Program-made: the position numbers and the translations under genes | In this document: positions 1-9,840 of the stretch, one piece after another | Layout: each line of letters begins with the position of its first letter | How positions within the stretch are numbered: the stretch's first letter is position 1 | The notes under the pieces: generated by a model | What the model was told of the DNA's origin: nothing | What the model saw: only the letters and a program-made list of their open reading frames with translations | The model's database searches: none | NCBI RefSeq assembly: GCF_003477605.1 | Contig: NZ_QUDR01000003.1 | Location: 124,001-188,000 of the forward strand | Length of the DNA stretch: 64,000 bases | Direction: 5' to 3' | Source: Clostridium sp. AF37-5 | GTDB taxonomy: Bacteria; Bacillota; Clostridia; Lachnospirales; Lachnospiraceae

Positions 1-377
1 TAGTCGAGGAAGAAGACGTATTGGAAGCCGGCATTACAATCAATGCGCAGCCGCCGGGAAAGAAACTTGGCAACATGATGCAGTTGTCCGGTGGAGAGAA
101 GGCGTTAACAGCCATTGCACTTTTGTTTGCTATTCAAAATTTGAAACCTTCTCCGTTTTGTCTGCTTGATGAAATTGAGGCAGCACTTGACGATTCCAAC
201 GTAAAGCGGTATGCTAAATACTTGCATAAGCTTACAAAAAACACACAGTTTATTGTAATTACCCATCGAAAGGGCACGATGGAAGCAGCGGATGTTCTGT
301 ATGGTATTACCATGCAGGAAAAAGGCGTTTCTACGCTGGTATCCGTAAAACTCATTGAAGAGCAGTTAGACAACTAA
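1..377 (+). CDS. smc: Chromosome segregation protein SMC, C-terminal end (partial)
   Basis: The reading frame is open from the left window edge, so only about the last 125 residues of a protein normally near 1180 residues are seen. They contain the ABC-ATPase C-motif LSGGEKAL, a Walker B (FCLLDEIEAALDD) with D-loop, and the switch histidine in ITHRKGTMEAAD, which is the SMC C-terminal head. SMC forms the ring-shaped condensin that compacts and segregates the chromosome with ScpA and ScpB. ftsY follows 16 bases after the stop codon, the usual smc-ftsY pairing of Bacillota. Identification is firm; the start lies outside the window. Confidence 0.96.
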   Translation, partial: VEEEDVLEAGITINAQPPGKKLGNMMQLSGGEKALTAIALLFAIQNLKPSPFCLLDEIEAALDDSNVKRYAKYLHKLTKNTQFIVITHRKGTMEAADVLYGITMQEKGVSTLVSVKLIEEQLDN

Positions 378-393
378 AAGTAAGGAGACAGCA

Positions 394-1317
394 ATGGAAG
401 AAAAAGTTGGATTTTTCAAACGATTAAAAAATGGACTTTCCAAAACGAGAGATTCTTTCGTTTCCGGAATTGATTCTTTGTTTACCGGTTTTTCGGAGAT
501 TGATGATGATTTTTATGAAGAACTGGAAGAATTACTGGTAATGGGGGACATCGGTATTAATACTACAATGAGTATTATTGATGGACTCAAAGAACGTGTA
601 AAAGAAGAAAAAATTAAAGAAGCTTCTGCCTGCAAACAGCTTTTGATTGATACCATTAAGGAGCAGATGCAGATTCATGAAGACGCTTATGAATTTGAAC
701 ACAAAAAGTCTGTTTTATTATTGATTGGTGTAAATGGTGTTGGTAAGACGACCAGTGTCGGCAAACTGGCAGGACAGTTCAAAAATCAGGGTAAAAAGGT
801 AATGCTTGCTGCCGCTGATACATTCCGTGCAGGTGCAATTGATCAGTTAAAAGAATGGGCAAATCGTGCCGGCGTAGATATTATTGCAGGACAGGAAGGT
901 TCTGACCCGGCTGCGATTGTGTACGATGCGGTTGCTGCCGCAAAAGCAAGAGATGTTGATATTCTTCTCTGTGATACAGCAGGAAGACTTCATAATAAGA
1001 AAAATTTGATGGCAGAACTTCACAAGATTCATACCATCATCGAAAAAGAGTACCCGGAAGCCTTATTAGAGACCATGATTGTTGTTGATGGTACAACGGG
1101 ACAGAATGCACTGGCACAGGCAAAAGAATTTAGCGAAGTGGCAGATGTATCAGGTGTTATTTTAACAAAACTTGATGGAACCGCAAAAGGCGGTATTGCG
1201 ATTGCCATTCAGTCAGAATTAAGCATTCCGGTTAAGTATATCGGAATTGGTGAACAAATTGGTGACTTACAGAGATTTGATGCCGAAGAGTTTGTGAATG
1301 CATTATTTGAAGAATAG
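394..1317 (+). CDS. ftsY: Signal recognition particle receptor FtsY
   Basis: FtsY is the membrane-associated SRP receptor GTPase that docks ribosome-SRP complexes at the Sec translocon. The 307 residues show a short N-terminal helical (N) domain, then the G domain: P-loop GVNGVGKT at residues 112-119, the SRP-GTPase insertion motif DTFRAGA at 142-148, DTAGR at 194-198 and TKLDGTAKGG near 258. The long acidic A domain of enterobacterial FtsY is absent, as is usual in Gram-positives. An AAGGAG ribosome site sits 7 bases before the ATG. It is probably co-transcribed with smc and with the downstream ilvA-his genes. Confidence 0.97.
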   Translation: MEEKVGFFKRLKNGLSKTRDSFVSGIDSLFTGFSEIDDDFYEELEELLVMGDIGINTTMSIIDGLKERVKEEKIKEASACKQLLIDTIKEQMQIHEDAYEFEHKKSVLLLIGVNGVGKTTSVGKLAGQFKNQGKKVMLAAADTFRAGAIDQLKEWANRAGVDIIAGQEGSDPAAIVYDAVAAAKARDVDILLCDTAGRLHNKKNLMAELHKIHTIIEKEYPEALLETMIVVDGTTGQNALAQAKEFSEVADVSGVILTKLDGTAKGGIAIAIQSELSIPVKYIGIGEQIGDLQRFDAEEFVNALFEE

Positions 1318-1338
1318 AGAAAGGTTGTGTTTTACCGG

Positions 1339-2559
1339 ATGATGACGTTAGATCAGTTTGAGCAGGCAAGTGAAAAGGTGCAGAATGTAATTCTTCCTAC
1401 AAATTTAATATATAGTGAGTATTACAGTGCACAGACCGGCGGAAAAATTTACTTAAAGCCGGAAAATATGCAGTATACAGGTGCTTATAAAGTTCGTGGT
1501 GCCTACTATAAAATCAGTACCATGTCAGAAGAGGACAGACAAAAAGGACTCATTACCGCTTCTGCCGGAAACCATGCACAGGGCGTTGCTTATGCAGCGA
1601 AATTGTTTGGGGTAAAGGCAGTAATTGTAATGCCAAATACAACACCGTTAATCAAAGTAAACCGCACAAAAAGCTATGGTGCAGAGGTAGTTCTTCACGG
1701 TGATGTATATGACGATGCGTGTTCTTATGCTTTGCAGTTAGCAGAGGAAAAAGGATACACTTTTATTCATCCGTTTGATGATGAAGTGGTAGCAACCGGA
1801 CAGGGCTCCATTGCCATGGAGATTATTAAAGAACTTCCAACCGTTGATATGATTTTAGCACCGGTTGGCGGCGGCGGTTTGTTATGCGGCGTTTCAACAC
1901 TCGCCAAATTATTAAATCCGAATATTAAAGTCATTGGTGTAGAGCCTGCAGGTGCAAACTGTATGCAGGAGTCGTTAAAGCAGGGAAAAGTTGTCTCTCT
2001 ACCAAATGTCAATACCATTGCAGATGGTACGGCAGTAAAGACACCGGGACATAATATTTTCCCATATATCCAGAAAAATGTAGATGAAATTATCACCGTG
2101 GATGACCACGATTTGATTGTTAATTTCTTAGACATGGTGGAAAATCATAAAATGGTAGTTGAAAATTCCGGTCTGCTTACGGTATCTGCACTGAAGCAGT
2201 TAGACTGCAAAGGCAAGAAAATTGTCTGTATCTTAAGTGGCGGTAATATGGATGTCATTACAATGTCTTCTGTTGTTCAGCACGGACTTATTCAGCGTGG
2301 CAGAATCTTTACCGTGAGTGTCCAGCTTCCGGACCGTCCGGGTGAATTGGTACGGGTGGCAGATGTGATTGCAAAAGCACAGGGAAATATTATCCGCTTA
2401 GAGCATAACCAGTTTGTCAGCATTAACCGAAATGCCGCCGTGGAACTTACGATTACGATGGAAGCGTTTGGCAATGACCATAAAGAATCCATTATTGCAG
2501 CATTAAAAAAGGCAGGGTATACACCGAAACCGGAACAGCCGACTGCCGTTTACCAATAA
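1339..2559 (+). CDS. ilvA: Threonine ammonia-lyase with C-terminal ACT domain
   Basis: This PLP enzyme deaminates threonine to 2-oxobutanoate, the first step of isoleucine synthesis or of threonine breakdown. The PLP lysine lies in TGAYKVRG near residue 51 and the phosphate-binding glycine loop is PVGGGGLLCG. A C-terminal segment beginning RIFTVSVQLPDRPGEL is an ACT domain. The length (406 residues) fits the medium form shared with catabolic TdcB-type enzymes, so a biosynthetic role is not certain. A GTG at 1327 is in frame but only three bases from the AGAAAGG ribosome site; ATG at 1339 or 1342 is preferred. It lies between ftsY and hisZ. Confidence 0.92.
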   Translation: MMTLDQFEQASEKVQNVILPTNLIYSEYYSAQTGGKIYLKPENMQYTGAYKVRGAYYKISTMSEEDRQKGLITASAGNHAQGVAYAAKLFGVKAVIVMPNTTPLIKVNRTKSYGAEVVLHGDVYDDACSYALQLAEEKGYTFIHPFDDEVVATGQGSIAMEIIKELPTVDMILAPVGGGGLLCGVSTLAKLLNPNIKVIGVEPAGANCMQESLKQGKVVSLPNVNTIADGTAVKTPGHNIFPYIQKNVDEIITVDDHDLIVNFLDMVENHKMVVENSGLLTVSALKQLDCKGKKIVCILSGGNMDVITMSSVVQHGLIQRGRIFTVSVQLPDRPGELVRVADVIAKAQGNIIRLEHNQFVSINRNAAVELTITMEAFGNDHKESIIAALKKAGYTPKPEQPTAVYQ

Positions 2560-2572
2560 AGGAGGAGCCGTG

Positions 2573-3799
2573 ATGGACCAGAAATCATTACTCTTTACAC
2601 CGGAAGGTGTACGAGACATCTACGGAGAAGATTGTGAAAGAAGAGCCAAAATTCAGCAGGGAATTCATACGATTATGAAACAGTATGGATTTAAGAATAT
2701 TCAAACGCCTACTTTTGAGTTCTTTGATATTTTTAACAGAGAACGTGGAACTGTAAAATCTGCTGATATGTTTAAGTTCTTTGACCAGTACAACAATACG
2801 CTTGTGCTGCGTCCGGATATCACACCGTCGATTGCACGTTGTGTGGCTAAGTATTATGAAAAAGAAGAAATGCAGATTCGTCTGTGCTATACAGGAAGTA
2901 CCTTTACCCGCTTAAGCGGTTATCAGGGAAAACTTTCGGAAATCACACAGCTCGGTGCGGAAATGATGAATGATGCGTCTTCCGATGCCGATGGTGAAAT
3001 TATTGCCATGACGATTGAATGTCTGCAAAAATCGGGTTTGAAAGAGTTTAAAGTCGATATTGGACACGCTGATATTTTCCGCGGGCTTATTGAGGAGACG
3101 GATTTATCCGAAGAAGAAATCGAGACGTTAAAAACCTATTTAAATAACAAAAATATTTTTGCGGTTGAGGATATGCTCGAAAACCGCGATATGCCACAAG
3201 AATGTAAAAATCTTTTGGTAAAAATGCCGGATTTGTTTGGCGGAATCGAAACCATTACTTATGTTAAGGAACAGACCACAAACAAACGTGCCTTAAAAGC
3301 GTTAGAGCGATTAGAAAAAATCTATGAGATTTTGTCGGTATCCGGTTTAGAAGACCATATCACATTTGATTTGGGACTTTTGTCGCATTATGAATATTAC
3401 ACCGGAGTTATTTTCAAGGCTTATACATATGGTACCGGAGATGCGATTGTGACCGGTGGCCGGTATGATAATCTGGTCGAACAGTTCGGTAAAAAGACCC
3501 CCGCGGTTGGATTTGCGTTACTGTTAGACCAATTGATGGAAGCACTTAGAAGCCAGGAGATTCCAATTGAGGCACAGGAGAAAGATTACCTGATTTTGTA
3601 CCGCTCAGCGAATCGAAAAAAAGCGTTAGAGATGGCAAAATCTTATCGTACGGATAATCAGCCGGCAAGACTGCTTCGAAAGGACGCACAGACACCATTA
3701 AGTGAGTATATTGCCTATGGCAAGCGAAATGAGGTTTCCAAGCTCCTTTATATTGATGACACCGGTGAAATTTCAGAGTTTGACTTATCGGAAATGTAA
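2573..3799 (+). CDS. hisZ: ATP phosphoribosyltransferase regulatory subunit HisZ
   Basis: HisZ is a catalytically inactive histidyl-tRNA synthetase paralogue that binds short-form HisG and is needed for its activity and for feedback inhibition by histidine. The 408-residue product has class II synthetase-like features: the TPEGVRDIYG start, motif 2-like LVLRPDITPSIARCVAKYY and GGRYDNLVEQFG. ATG 2573 is chosen over the in-frame GTG at 2570 because it is 7 bases from GGAGG. The short-form hisG follows 30 bases downstream, which supports HisZ rather than HisS. Confidence 0.95.
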   Translation: MDQKSLLFTPEGVRDIYGEDCERRAKIQQGIHTIMKQYGFKNIQTPTFEFFDIFNRERGTVKSADMFKFFDQYNNTLVLRPDITPSIARCVAKYYEKEEMQIRLCYTGSTFTRLSGYQGKLSEITQLGAEMMNDASSDADGEIIAMTIECLQKSGLKEFKVDIGHADIFRGLIEETDLSEEEIETLKTYLNNKNIFAVEDMLENRDMPQECKNLLVKMPDLFGGIETITYVKEQTTNKRALKALERLEKIYEILSVSGLEDHITFDLGLLSHYEYYTGVIFKAYTYGTGDAIVTGGRYDNLVEQFGKKTPAVGFALLLDQLMEALRSQEIPIEAQEKDYLILYRSANRKKALEMAKSYRTDNQPARLLRKDAQTPLSEYIAYGKRNEVSKLLYIDDTGEISEFDLSEM

Positions 3800-3829
3800 T
3801 GCAGACAAAAGTTTGAAATGGAGGTTTTC

Positions 3830-4468
3830 ATGAAATATATTACGATTGCACTCGCAAAGGGCCGTCTTGCAAAACAGACACTTGCACTGCTTGAGCAGAC
3901 CGGCATTACCTGCGAGGAAATGAAAGACAAAGATACAAGAAAGTTGATTTTTATCAACGAGGAGTTGAAATTAAAATTCTTCCTTTCCAAAACATCGGAT
4001 GTACCTACTTATGTGGAGTATGGCGCGGCAGATTTAGGTGTCGTAGGAAGCGATACAATTATGGAAGAGGGAAGAAAAGTATTAGAAGTTTTGGATTTAG
4101 GACTTGGCAAATGCAATATGTGTGTTGCAGGTCCTGCTTCAGCAAAAGAATTGCTGCATAATAATCAGGTGATTCGTGTTGCCTCGAAATATCCGGCAAT
4201 TGCGAAAAACTATTTTTATAATCAGAAACATCAGACTGTGGAAATTGTAAAATTAAATGGTTCTGTTGAACTTGCACCAATTGTTGGTTTGTCCGAGGTC
4301 ATTGTTGATATTGTTGAGACGGGCTCGACATTAAAGGCAAACGGACTAGAGGTATTGGAAACAATTTGTCCATTATCCGCCCGCGTGATTGTTAATGAAG
4401 CAAGTATGAAATTGCAGCGTGAGCGTATTACGAAACTGATTAAAGATTTAAAACAGGCACTGGAATAA
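3830..4468 (+). CDS. hisG: ATP phosphoribosyltransferase catalytic subunit, short form
   Basis: HisG condenses ATP with PRPP in the first step of histidine synthesis. The 212 residues start ITIALAKGRL, carry the ligand loop GAADLGVVGSDTI and the PRPP-binding motif DIVETGSTLKANGL, and stop without the C-terminal regulatory domain of the long form. That length requires HisZ, which is encoded immediately upstream. An in-frame ATG at 3818 lies before the GGAGG at 3820-3824 and cannot use it; ATG 3830 is 5 bases after it. hisD follows after 14 bases. Confidence 0.96.
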   Translation: MKYITIALAKGRLAKQTLALLEQTGITCEEMKDKDTRKLIFINEELKLKFFLSKTSDVPTYVEYGAADLGVVGSDTIMEEGRKVLEVLDLGLGKCNMCVAGPASAKELLHNNQVIRVASKYPAIAKNYFYNQKHQTVEIVKLNGSVELAPIVGLSEVIVDIVETGSTLKANGLEVLETICPLSARVIVNEASMKLQRERITKLIKDLKQALE

Positions 4469-4482
4469 GGAGGAATGGTAAC

Positions 4483-5793
4483 ATGCGCATGGTACAGCTT
4501 ACCAAACAGGAAAAAGAAAATATTTTGGAAAATTTGTTGAAACGCAGCCCGAACCAGTATGATGAGTATCAGGAAGCAGTCAATGAAATTTTGGAAAATG
4601 TAAAAAAAGAAGGAGACAAGGCGGTCTTTGATTATACGAAGCGCTTTGACAAAGCCAATATTTCTAAAGAGACCTTGTATGTGACAGAAGAAGAGATCAA
4701 AGAGGCATATTCTCTTGTTGATGCTGACTTAATTGAGACAATGAAAAAATCGATTGCAAACATTCGCGATTTTCATGAACGTCAGGTGAGAAACAGCTGG
4801 TTTCACACAAGAGAGGATGGTGTGATTTTAGGACAGCGCATTACAGCATTAGCAAGTGTTGGTGTTTATGTGCCGGGCGGAAAAGCAGCTTATCCATCCA
4901 GTGTTTTGATGAATATTATTCCTGCAAAAGTGGCTGGCGTAAAACGTATTGTTATGGCAACTCCTCCGGGAAAAGACGGAAAAGTGACACCGGTCACTTT
5001 GGTAGCTGCTCATTTGGCCGGCGCCTCAGAAGTTGTAAAGGTTGGCGGTGCACAGGCGATTGCAGCACTCGCTTATGGAACGGAATCAATTCCGAAAGTA
5101 GATAAAATTGTAGGTCCCGGTAATATTTTTGTTGCCCTTGCCAAGAAAACGGTATACGGACATGTCAGCATCGACTCGGTTGCCGGCCCGAGTGAAATTC
5201 TTGTGCTTGCAGACGAAACTGCAAATCCACGTTACGTGGCTGCTGATTTGTTATCCCAGGCAGAACACGATGAGTTAGCGTCCGCAATTTTGGTGACGAC
5301 AAGCCGTGAACTGGCAGAACAGGTATCGAAAGAAGTGGATACTTTTGTTGCTTCTTTATCCCGTAAGGAAATCATTTCAAAATCTTTGGAAAACTATGGA
5401 TACCTTTTGATTGCTGACAATATGGATGAGGCAATTGACGTGGTAAATGAGATTGCTTCCGAGCATTTGGAAATCATTACGAAAAATCCGTTTGACACAA
5501 TGACGCGTGTAAAGAATGCCGGTGCCATGTTCTTAGGTGAATACTCCAGTGAACCGCTTGGCGATTATTTTGCCGGACCAAACCATGTCCTTCCGACAAA
5601 TGGAACAGCGAAATTCTTCTCCCCATTGTCCGTTGATGATTTCATCAAGAAATCCAGCGTAATTTCCTATTCACGTGAAGCACTGGAAGAAGCGCATGAG
5701 GACATTATCAAATTTGCGAAAGCAGAGCATTTGACAGCACACGCAAACTCCATCGCTGTGCGCTTTGGCAAAGAGGTCTTTGACGAAAATTAA
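4483..5793 (+). CDS. hisD: Histidinol dehydrogenase
   Basis: HisD oxidises L-histidinol to L-histidine in two NAD-dependent steps using a bound zinc. The 436 residues include [18 protein letters not shown], the family signature around [14 protein letters not shown] with the following [15 protein letters not shown], and the metal and catalytic histidine segment SEHLEI and [17 protein letters not shown] lies 9 bases before the ATG. It is the last gene of the hisZGD cassette; the other his genes are not adjacent. No terminator is visible before the rplS promoter, which begins four bases after the stop. Confidence 0.97.
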   Translation: MRMVQLTKQEKENILENLLKRSPNQYDEYQEAVNEILENVKKEGDKAVFDYTKRFDKANISKETLYVTEEEIKEAYSLVDADLIETMKKSIANIRDFHERQVRNSWFHTREDGVILGQRITALASVGVYVPGGKAAYPSSVLMNIIPAKVAGVKRIVMATPPGKDGKVTPVTLVAAHLAGASEVVKVGGAQAIAALAYGTESIPKVDKIVGPGNIFVALAKKTVYGHVSIDSVAGPSEILVLADETANPRYVAADLLSQAEHDELASAILVTTSRELAEQVSKEVDTFVASLSRKEIISKSLENYGYLLIADNMDEAIDVVNEIASEHLEIITKNPFDTMTRVKNAGAMFLGEYSSEPLGDYFAGPNHVLPTNGTAKFFSPLSVDDFIKKSSVISYSREALEEAHEDIIKFAKAEHLTAHANSIAVRFGKEVFDEN

Positions 5794-5796
5794 TAC

Positions 5797-5826
5797 TTGA
5801 CTTGTACAAGTGAAGTATGTTATATT
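5797..5826 (+). promoter_or_regulatory. Promoter of rplS
   Basis: TTGACT at 5797-5802 and TATATT at 5821-5826 are 18 bases apart, with a TG one base before the -10 hexamer (extended -10). It lies directly after the hisD stop and gives rplS expression independent of the his genes. Transcription would begin near 5833, leaving a leader of about 75 bases that could carry an L19 autoregulatory element; no convincing fold was worked out. Confidence 0.75.
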
Positions 5827-5908
5827 TTTAATGTTGTGAATAAAGTAGATGGTCCTCTGATGGAAATATATCATTAAGAACATCAAAATTAGATTAGGAG
5901 GAACAACA

Positions 5909-6256
5909 ATGAACGAAATTATCAAGAAAATCGAAGCAGAGCAGTTGAAAGCTGAAGTACCTGAATTTCACGTTGGTGATACCGTTAAAGTATATGCCAA
6001 AGTAAAAGAGGGACAGCGCGAAAGAACACAGGTTTTTGAAGGTGTTGTATTAAAACGCCAGGGCGGAAGCACTCGCGAGACATTTACTGTCCGCAAGTTC
6101 TCCAATGGTGTTGGTGTTGAGAAGACATGGCCTCTTCATTCTCCAATTGTTGAGAAAATCGAAATTGTTCGTCTTGGTAAAGTAAGAAGAGCAAAACTGA
6201 ATTATCTGCGCGGACGCATAGGTAAAGCAGCTAAGGTTAAAGAACTTGTTAAGTAA
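5909..6256 (+). CDS. rplS: 50S ribosomal protein L19
   Basis: L19 sits at the 30S-50S interface of the ribosome. The 115 residues match the family throughout: [31 protein letters not shown], the signature [22 protein letters not shown] and a basic C-terminus [10 protein letters not shown]. It is preceded by AGGAGG and its own promoter and followed by a terminator, so it is mainly monocistronic. In many Bacillota it ends the ffh-rpsP-rimM-trmD-rplS cluster; those genes are missing here and hisD takes their place. Confidence 0.98.
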   Translation: MNEIIKKIEAEQLKAEVPEFHVGDTVKVYAKVKEGQRERTQVFEGVVLKRQGGSTRETFTVRKFSNGVGVEKTWPLHSPIVEKIEIVRLGKVRRAKLNYLRGRIGKAAKVKELVK

Positions 6257-6272
6257 ATATTTGCTTTTCATC

Positions 6273-6304
6273 GAGGCGCATGGGCTTGGCTCATGCGTCT
6301 TTTT
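6273..6304 (+). terminator. Rho-independent terminator after rplS
   Basis: A ten-base stem with two G-T pairs (GAGGCGCATG with CATGCGTCTT), closing a short loop and followed by a T run, begins 16 bases after the rplS stop. It separates rplS from the signal peptidase gene. Confidence 0.88.
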
Positions 6305-6330
6305 CAGTAAATGAGCAAAGGGGTATTGCT

Positions 6331-6945
6331 ATGAATTTAAGGTTTGAAGAAGAAAAAAAACACGAACAGAGAATGCAGTTTCTAAAAGGAGCCATCCGCT
6401 TTTTGATTATGGCAGCAGCGGTTGTATTTCTTGCCTGGCTGATTATTACGTTTGCCTTAAAAAAAGTAAGTGTAATTGGCAGTTCCATGGAAACGACACT
6501 TTACAATGGGGAAGATGTGATTGTAAACAAAACTTCTTATGTGCTTTTTCCACCAAAAAGAAATCAGATTATTGCTTTTTATCCGGAAGTACAGGACGAG
6601 GAGGAGACAATAAACAGTGACAGTATGATTCACATCCGCAGAGTTGCCGGTCTTCCCGGTGAAAAAGTACAAATTAAAAATGGAAAACTTTATATTAATG
6701 GAGAAGAACAGAAAGAAAAATATGATTTTGAAGCGATGCATTCCGGCGGACGGGCAGTCAATGAAATTACGCTCAAAGACGATGAGTATTTTGTGCTAAG
6801 TGACAGCCGCAATGACATGGATGACAGTCGGAATTCATCTTTTACAAAAGTTACGAAAAAGAATATTATCGGAAAAGTAATTTTGCGGCTTGACCCATTT
6901 TCCTTAATTGGAGGGCCAACGGCAGAAGATAAGAAAACGGAATAG
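6331..6945 (+). CDS. lepB: Signal peptidase I paralogue with Arg at the catalytic Lys position
   Basis: Type I signal peptidases cleave signal peptides of exported proteins at the outer face of the membrane with a Ser-Lys dyad. This 204-residue protein has one N-terminal membrane segment (about 22-42), the nucleophile box GSSMETTL with Ser52, and the box HIRRVAGLPGE, where the family consensus is Y-x-K-R and the first residue after Ile (position 103) is Arg rather than Lys. The later box reads SDSRNDMDDSR. Activity is therefore doubtful or altered. A longer in-frame start at 6280 lies inside the rplS terminator; ATG 6331 has AAAGGGG upstream. A second, canonical lepB is at 24695. rbgA follows after 12 bases. 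Confidence 0.88.
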   Translation: MNLRFEEEKKHEQRMQFLKGAIRFLIMAAAVVFLAWLIITFALKKVSVIGSSMETTLYNGEDVIVNKTSYVLFPPKRNQIIAFYPEVQDEEETINSDSMIHIRRVAGLPGEKVQIKNGKLYINGEEQKEKYDFEAMHSGGRAVNEITLKDDEYFVLSDSRNDMDDSRNSSFTKVTKKNIIGKVILRLDPFSLIGGPTAEDKKTE

Positions 6946-6957
6946 GAGGAAGTTTCG

Positions 6958-7821
6958 ATGCATTTTCAATGGTATCCGGGGCATATGACAAAAGCAAAAC
7001 GTGCCATGCAGGAAGATATCAAACTAATTGATGTCATTATTGAACTGGTGGATGCTAGAATCCCCCGAAGCAGCAAAAATCCTGATATTGATTCGCTGGC
7101 ACAGGGAAAATCAAGAATTTTACTGTTAAATAAAAGCGATATGGCGGATGCGGCAAAGACTCAGTCATGGATTTCATATTATGAGAAACAGGGCTTTTTA
7201 GCATTGGCAGTCAATTCAAAAAAGAAAAATGAATTAAAACAGGTGAATGCGTTAGTGCAGAAAGCCTGTGAAAAGAAAATTGAGCGCGATCGCAAACGAG
7301 GCATTAAAAATCGTCCGGTTCGTGCTATGATTGTTGGTATCCCGAATGTTGGAAAGTCTACATTTATTAATAGTTTTGCCGGAAAAGCATGTGCAAAAAC
7401 AGGAAATAAACCGGGCGTTACCAAAGGGAAACAGTGGATTCGCCTAAATAAACAGGTAGAACTTTTAGATACACCGGGTATTTTATGGCCGAAGTTTGAA
7501 GACCAGACAGTTGGACAGCATTTAGCTTTTATCGGTTCTATTAAAGATGAATTAATCCAGAGTGTAGAACTTGCACTGGATTTGATTGAGTTTTTAACGG
7601 CAAGTTATCCGGGAATTCTTGGTAAAACATATTCCGTTGATGAATCTGAGGATTCCGTTGCTATTTTAAATGCAATTGCTGTAAACCGCGGCTGTCTGAA
7701 AAAAGGAAATGAGTTAGACCATGATAAGGCTGCTTTTTTGCTTTTGGATGATTTCCGCAATGCAAGACTTGGAAAAATTTCAGTTGAAAATCCGCAGGAT
7801 GGTGAGAATAATGGAAATTGA
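6958..7821 (+). CDS. rbgA: Ribosome biogenesis GTPase RbgA (YlqF)
   Basis: RbgA is a circularly permuted GTPase needed for late 50S subunit assembly. In 287 residues the motifs appear in permuted order: G4 LLNKSDMAD first, then G1 GIPNVGKST and G3 DTPGILWPKF. The N-terminus MHFQWYPGHMTKAKR is characteristic. GGAGG is 7-8 bases from the ATG. The rplS-rbgA neighbourhood matches Bacillus; the usual rnhB partner is absent and a CYTH gene overlaps its end by 11 bases. Confidence 0.96.
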   Translation: MHFQWYPGHMTKAKRAMQEDIKLIDVIIELVDARIPRSSKNPDIDSLAQGKSRILLLNKSDMADAAKTQSWISYYEKQGFLALAVNSKKKNELKQVNALVQKACEKKIERDRKRGIKNRPVRAMIVGIPNVGKSTFINSFAGKACAKTGNKPGVTKGKQWIRLNKQVELLDTPGILWPKFEDQTVGQHLAFIGSIKDELIQSVELALDLIEFLTASYPGILGKTYSVDESEDSVAILNAIAVNRGCLKKGNELDHDKAAFLLLDDFRNARLGKISVENPQDGENNGN

Positions 7822-8269
7822 GAAAAAATTTTTAGTGAGTGACATTCCGGATTTAAGCCAGGCGGTCAAAGTGTTTGAAATTGAACAGGGATATCTGTGT
7901 TCGGAACCGACCGTGCGGATCCGCAGGAAAAATGACGACTATATTTTGACTTATAAAAACCGCATTGCTGTTGATGACGAGGCATTGAATGTTTCGGATG
8001 AGCGGGAGATGCCTTTGACAAAAGATAGTTTCTTTCATTTGAAACAAAAATGTGATGGCATCTGCATAAAGAAAACGAGATACTGCATCCCATATCAGAA
8101 TTATATGATAGAACTGGATATCTTTCATGACCGTTATGAAGGACTTATTCTGGCAGAAGTGGAGTTTGACTCTGTTGAAGAAAGTAAATTGTTTGAAAAA
8201 CCGTCATGGTTTTTAGAGGATGTAAGCGGAAAAGTTGACTATACAAATAGTTATTTAGCCCAAAAGTAA
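7811..8269 (+). CDS. CYTH domain (triphosphate tunnel metalloenzyme) protein
   Basis: The 152-residue product begins with the CYTH signature ExExK (Glu2, Glu4, Lys6 in MEIEKKF), followed by alternating charged strands such as VRIRRKNDDYILTYK and ILAEVEFDS, as in triphosphate tunnel metalloenzymes. Members hydrolyse tripolyphosphate or other triphosphates, or make cyclic AMP; the substrate cannot be told here. ATG 7811 lies inside the end of rbgA, 11 bases overlapping, implying translational coupling. A longer in-frame start at 7721 would add residues unrelated to the family. Confidence 0.85.
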   Translation: MEIEKKFLVSDIPDLSQAVKVFEIEQGYLCSEPTVRIRRKNDDYILTYKNRIAVDDEALNVSDEREMPLTKDSFFHLKQKCDGICIKKTRYCIPYQNYMIELDIFHDRYEGLILAEVEFDSVEESKLFEKPSWFLEDVSGKVDYTNSYLAQK

Positions 8270-8277
8270 TTTTTTAC

Positions 8278-8306
8278 TTGTCAATTTCGTTTTTGCGTCT
8301 TATAAT
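8278..8306 (+). promoter_or_regulatory. Promoter of gdhA
   Basis: TTGTCA at 8278-8283 and a perfect TATAAT at 8301-8306 are 17 bases apart, beginning 9 bases after the CYTH stop codon. Confidence 0.85.
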
Positions 8307-8315
8307 GTTAAGTGA

Positions 8316-9674
<1,359 letters not shown>

Positions 9675-9697
9675 TCAATTAAATGAATAACGATTTA

Positions 9698-9730
9698 GGA
9701 GTCAGCCTCAAAAAAGGCTGGCTTCTTTTT
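9698..9730 (+). terminator. Rho-independent terminator after gdhA
   Basis: A stem of about 11 pairs (AGTCAGCCT with AGGCTGGCT plus flanking pairs) with an A-rich loop is followed by TTCTTTTT, about 25 bases after the gdhA stop. Confidence 0.9.
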
Positions 9731-9766
9731 ATGTCGTAATGCGCCAAAAATAGCGTCAAACAATCC

Positions 9767-9795
9767 TTGCAAATCCATCTTTTCTCTGATACAAT
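9767..9795 (+). promoter_or_regulatory. Promoter of the DUF5688 gene
   Basis: TTGCAA at 9767-9772 and TACAAT at 9790-9795 with 17-base spacing and a TGA before the -10 (extended -10). A second perfect TATAAT at 9817-9822 has no -35 at a usable distance. Confidence 0.65.
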
Positions 9796-9840
9796 TTTTG
9801 TTACACGGTGATGGGTTATAATAATGGGAAGGGAGTCATT

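Noticed and set aside
5833..5908. Riboswitch in the rplS leader
   Set aside because: No conserved aptamer sequence could be recognised in 75 bases; an L19 leader remains possible but unsupported.
9817..9822. Perfect TATAAT as the DUF5688 -10
   Set aside because: The only upstream -35-like hexamer is 13 bases away; the TTGCAA/TACAAT pair at 9767-9795 fits better.
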